The translations under genes and the position numbers were made by a program. From assembly GCA_903878085.1 (NCBI GenBank), contig CAIRGJ010000055.1, positions 62,001-126,000 of the forward strand: a stretch of DNA of 64,000 nucleotides, in the 5' to 3' direction. The notes under the pieces are model-generated. The model was given only the letters and a program-made list of their open reading frames with translations. It was not told where the DNA came from and ran no database searches. Below are positions 61,107 through 64,000 of the stretch, one piece after another (the stretch's first letter is position 1; each line of letters opens with the position of its first letter). The DNA comes from an uncultured Hyphomicrobiales bacterium (lineage in GTDB: Bacteria > Pseudomonadota > Alphaproteobacteria > Rhizobiales > Xanthobacteraceae).

Positions 61107-62183
61107 ATGAAAATCCTCGTCGCCACCGATGCCTGGCACCCGCAAGTCAACGGCGTGGTGCGCACGCTCAACCATGTGGCGCGCGAGGCGCACGTGCTCG
61201 ATACCGATCTGGAATTTCTGTCCCCGGAAGGCTTCTGGACGCTGCCGATGCCGGGTTATCCGGAGATTCGCCTGGCGCTGACCGGCCCCGGCGACATTGA
61301 GCGGCGGCTCGACCGCACCCGTGCCGATGCCGTCCATGTCGCGACCGAGGGGCCGATCGGGCACGCGGTGCGCCGGGTCTGCATGAAGCGCGGCATGCCT
61401 TTCACGACGAGCTTCCACACCCGCTTCCCCGATTATCTCGCCAGCCGGTTGCCGATGCCGGAGCGCTGGACCGCCGACGTCGCCTGGTCATGGCTGCGGC
61501 GTTTTCACGGCAGCAGCGCCGCGGTGCTGGCGGCGACACCGACGCTGATGAATGAGCTGGGCAGTCGCGGCTTCGGTTCGGTGAAGCTGTGGCCGCGCGG
61601 CGTCGATGCGCAGCTGTTCCGGCCGCGCAATACGTTCAAGGATTTGGATACGATCCTCAATCTCCCGCGGCCGATTTTCCTGACTGTCGGACGGCTGGCG
61701 GTGGAGAAAAACATCGACGCGTTTTTGAAACTGGATTTGCCGGGCAGCAAAGTGGTGGTCGGCGATGGGCCGGCGCGCGGTCAATTGGCACGGCAATATC
61801 CCGACGCGGTGTTCGTCGGCTCCAAACAGGGCGAGGCGCTGGCCGAGCTTTACGCCGCCGCCGACGTGTTCGTGTTCCCGAGCTGGACCGACACTTTCGG
61901 CCTGGTGCTGCTGGAAGCTCTGGCCAGCGGTGTGCCGGTCGCAGCCTTTCCTGCGGCGGCGCCGCGCGACGTGATCGGCGATGCGCCGGTTGGCGCGCTG
62001 GACGAGGATTTGGCGCGCGCCTGCCTCGCCGCGCTGGAATGCTCGCGCGAGGAATGCCGCGCCTTCGCCGAGCGTCTGACCTGGCAAAGCAGCGCGCGGA
62101 TATTCCTCAATCACGTCACCGAAGGCGCGCGGGCCTGGCGGGAGAGAAGGCCGCGCAAAGCCGGGCGCAAAATCGCGGCGTAA
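61107..62183 (+). CDS. GT4-type glycolipid glycosyltransferase (SqdX/MgtA-like)
   Basis: The 358-residue GT-B enzyme starts MKILVATDAWHPQVNGVVRT, a hallmark of diacylglycerol- or phosphatidylinositol-type glycosyltransferases. It has FTTSFHTRFPDYLASR, LTVGRLAVEKNIDAFLKLDL and the donor-side FPSWTDTFGLVLLEALASG. It probably glucosylates a membrane lipid. It follows the phosphoesterase after an R2 repeat and precedes the threonine dehydratase by 44 bp. Confidence 0.88.
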   Translation: MKILVATDAWHPQVNGVVRTLNHVAREAHVLDTDLEFLSPEGFWTLPMPGYPEIRLALTGPGDIERRLDRTRADAVHVATEGPIGHAVRRVCMKRGMPFTTSFHTRFPDYLASRLPMPERWTADVAWSWLRRFHGSSAAVLAATPTLMNELGSRGFGSVKLWPRGVDAQLFRPRNTFKDLDTILNLPRPIFLTVGRLAVEKNIDAFLKLDLPGSKVVVGDGPARGQLARQYPDAVFVGSKQGEALAELYAAADVFVFPSWTDTFGLVLLEALASGVPVAAFPAAAPRDVIGDAPVGALDEDLARACLAALECSREECRAFAERLTWQSSARIFLNHVTEGARAWRERRPRKAGRKIAA

Positions 62184-62227
62184 ACGCACCTTTCCAGCAG
62201 CGGCGATTTCGCTGTAGCCTTCACCCT

Positions 62228-63217
62228 ATGGGCGCCATCGACACCAGGATTCTCCCGACCGCCGCCGATATCGAGGCCGCGGCCAAGCGGCTCCTCGGCG
62301 TTGCTGTCAAAACCCCGCTGATCAATGCCGCGGTGCTCGACGACCTCTTAGGCGCGCGAGTGTTCCTGAAAGCCGAGACGCTGCAGCGCACCGGCTCGTT
62401 CAAGTTCCGCGGCGCCTACAACAAGATTTCGTCGATCCCGCCGGAGCGCCGCGCCGCCGGCGTCGTGGCCTATTCGTCCGGCAACCACGCGCAGGGCGTG
62501 GCGGCGGCGGCCAAGCTCCTCGGCATGCGCGCCACCATCGTGATGCCGAGCGATGCGCCGCGCGCCAAGCGCGAGCGCACCAAGGCGCTGGGCGCCGAGG
62601 TCATTCTGTACGACCGCAACACGCAAGACCGCGCCGCGATGGCAAAGAAGCTGGTCGACGAGCGCGGCGCGACGCTGGTGCCGCCTTATGACGATCCGCT
62701 GATCATCGCCGGCCAGGGCACCATCGGCGCCGAGATCGTCGAGCAACTGGCGCAACTTAACCTCACGCCCGAGATCGTGGTGATCGGCGCGTCGGGCGGC
62801 GGGCTGGCGGCCGGCACATCGCTTGGCATCAAGGCTCGCGTGCCGCAGGCCAAGATCTACACCGCCGAGCCGGAAGGTTTCGACGACACCGCGCGCTCAT
62901 TTGCCAGCGGCAAGCGCGAGGCCAATGCGCGCATGAGCGGCACCATCTGCGATGCGCTGATGACGGCGACGCCGGGCGAACTGACCTTTCCGATCACCAG
63001 CAGATTGATCGGGCAGGGCCTCACCGCCAGCGACGCCGAAGTCGGCCGCGCGGTGCGCTATGCCTTCGAGGAATTGAAGCTGGTGGTGGAGCCTGGCGGC
63101 GCCATCGGGCTGGCGGCGCTGCTCGCCGGCAAGCTCGAGGTCAAGGGCAAGGTCGTGGTCGCGATTCTATCCGGCGGCAATGTCGACGCGGAATTGTTTG
63201 CGAAGTTGATTGCTTAG
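62228..63217 (+). CDS. Threonine/serine ammonia-lyase (PLP fold type II)
   Basis: The 329-residue protein carries the PLP-lysine in QRTGSFKFRGAYNKI and the substrate-site YSSGNHAQGVAAAAKLLG. The phosphate cup is GASGGGLAAGTSLGI-like. It lacks a C-terminal ACT regulatory domain, so it is the short catabolic type (TdcB, serine racemase or threo-3-hydroxyaspartate dehydratase). The ATG at 62228 is preferred over a much longer frame that runs back through the GT1 gene in another frame. It overlaps the next, convergent gene by 4 bp. Confidence 0.92.
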   Translation: MGAIDTRILPTAADIEAAAKRLLGVAVKTPLINAAVLDDLLGARVFLKAETLQRTGSFKFRGAYNKISSIPPERRAAGVVAYSSGNHAQGVAAAAKLLGMRATIVMPSDAPRAKRERTKALGAEVILYDRNTQDRAAMAKKLVDERGATLVPPYDDPLIIAGQGTIGAEIVEQLAQLNLTPEIVVIGASGGGLAAGTSLGIKARVPQAKIYTAEPEGFDDTARSFASGKREANARMSGTICDALMTATPGELTFPITSRLIGQGLTASDAEVGRAVRYAFEELKLVVEPGGAIGLAALLAGKLEVKGKVVVAILSGGNVDAELFAKLIA

Positions 63218-64000
63218 GTAAACAACGCAATCCGCTCTTCTTCGCTCAGCGACATGATCGCGGCGAGCGGATGGTCGCGCAGTTGTCCGAGCATTTTATC
63301 GCGGGCTGGGGCGCTTAGTTCCTCGCGCGCGGCGACAGCGTCACGCTGCGGCGCGGCGGCGATCTCAACCGGCGCGACAACCGCGGCTTTGCCAACGACC
63401 GGCGCGGCGGCTTCGGCCTTTGCCACCGGCGGCGCGCCGATAAAGGCGACCTCCGGCATGAAGGCCATCGCGCGCACCGGCCGGGTGTGGATGATCTGCG
63501 CCTCGTCGGCGCCGAAATCCGGCAGCCATTTTTCCTCAGGCGTGTTCGACGGCGCGGCGGCGTCTTCTTCGGCGAACAGCGGGTAGGGCTCGGCGGGCAG
63601 CTTGCGCCGCGCTTCGATCAGAGCCGCTTGTTTGGCCAGAACCTGGATCGCGGTTTCTGGTGGCGCGGGATGCTGGTGCGCCGGTTTTTGTATAGCGGCT
63701 TGTTGGGTGACCGGCTCGGGCTTCGGCAGCTGTTGCTGCGGCGTTGCCTGCTTCGGCGGTTCTCGACGCGTGACTTCTTGGATCGTCAGTTGCTGGATCG
63801 TGACCTCTTGCACCAGCGCGATCGGCGGCGGCTGCACGCTGGCGAAAGACGGGATCGGCAATTCCGGTTCGTCCGGGCGCGGCACGACGCTGAGCGCCGC
63901 CGGCACGGGCAAAGGTTCTTCCGTGATCGGCGGCAGGTCCTTGTTCTCGACCATGGCGTCGATGCGGCGTTCCATCATGTCGAGCAGATCGACCAGCCGC
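63214..64000 (-). CDS. Pro/Gln/Ala-rich protein of unknown function, 5' partial
   Basis: The frame is open beyond the window edge, so the N-terminus is missing. At least 254 residues are visible, low in complexity: PPPIALVQEVTIQQLTIQEV and repeats of QQ/KP-rich sequence. A short ordered end, GQLRDHPLAAIMSLSEEERI, closes it. MMERRIDAM-like charged sequence at the visible start could be a coiled coil. No signal peptide can be judged. I do not recognise a family; it may be a scaffold or membrane-associated linker protein. Confidence 0.65.
   Translation of the reverse strand, partial: RLVDLLDMMERRIDAMVENKDLPPITEEPLPVPAALSVVPRPDEPELPIPSFASVQPPPIALVQEVTIQQLTIQEVTRREPPKQATPQQQLPKPEPVTQQAAIQKPAHQHPAPPETAIQVLAKQAALIEARRKLPAEPYPLFAEEDAAAPSNTPEEKWLPDFGADEAQIIHTRPVRAMAFMPEVAFIGAPPVAKAEAAAPVVGKAAVVAPVEIAAAPQRDAVAAREELSAPARDKMLGQLRDHPLAAIMSLSEEERIALFT

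Noticed and set aside
61589..62227. A frame extending the threonine dehydratase upstream by about 213 codons.
   Set aside because: It overlaps the GT1 gene in another frame, and the extension has no conserved motif; the ATG at 62228 fits the family length.
1..64000. Search for tRNA, rRNA, insertion sequences, integrases and phage genes.
   Set aside because: No cloverleaf, rRNA motif, transposase or integrase signature was recognised in any intergenic region or open frame.

Overview
The window is high-GC DNA from an alphaproteobacterium, most likely of the order Rhizobiales/Hyphomicrobiales near Bradyrhizobiaceae or Xanthobacteraceae. Three things point there: tandem Omp25/Omp31-type outer-membrane proteins, a PmtA-type phosphatidylethanolamine methyltransferase, and short palindromic intergenic repeats of the kind common in that group. 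This assignment is inferred from gene content; no rRNA or tRNA gene was found.

Positions 1-34831 form a large surface-polysaccharide (LPS core, O-antigen or capsule) region. It contains membrane sugar transferases (GT87, GT2-GtrA, GT39/ArnT-like), an MsbA-like flippase, galE and a nearly complete heptose module. That module has two heptosyltransferases (waaC, waaF), the epimerase hldD, the bifunctional kinase/nucleotidyltransferase hldE, a third GT9 enzyme and a kdsD-like SIS/CBS isomerase. Also present are WaaE-like and other GT2 enzymes, an O-antigen ligase-like protein, a WecA/WbpL-type initiating phosphotransferase, an RfaH/NusG-like antiterminator and an asparagine synthetase. A forward run from about 25.5 to 33.4 kb makes nucleotide sugars: a UDP-HexNAc 6-dehydrogenase, a 4-epimerase, a GDP-mannose dehydratase (frameshifted), a WbpB-like oxidase, a WbpE-like aminotransferase and a P-loop kinase-nucleotidyltransferase fusion (frameshifted). 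manC lies convergent to this run. Within the region are three non-polysaccharide genes: a TctC-type binding protein, a TMEM175 channel and a large subtilase autotransporter.

From 34.9 to 46.6 kb come murJ, an RND efflux adaptor and pump, an orphan CoxL-like molybdopterin oxidoreductase, two c-type cytochromes, a DMT exporter, a His-rich secreted peptide behind a textbook FNR/FixK box, and a stand-alone Lrp/AsnC ligand-binding domain.

A TPP riboswitch at about 46.7 kb heads thiM-thiE-thiD. That operon is translationally coupled to a Tat-exported TRAP solute-binding protein. Two near-identical Omp25-type genes follow, each with its own terminator, and then a fumarylacetoacetate hydrolase-family gene.

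Positions 52.9-53.6 kb hold no convincing gene. They contain a G-run tract, a 15-bp triple repeat and a highly structured stretch behind a near-consensus sigma-70 promoter on the minus strand, which is a candidate noncoding RNA.

The last 10 kb carry small conserved proteins, an orphan Flp pilin, a CDF metal exporter, a PilZ protein, a FadL-type porin, an SDR protein lacking the usual Tyr-Lys dyad, pmtA, an LpxH-like phosphoesterase, a GT1 enzyme, a threonine dehydratase and the end of a proline/glutamine-rich protein cut by the window edge.
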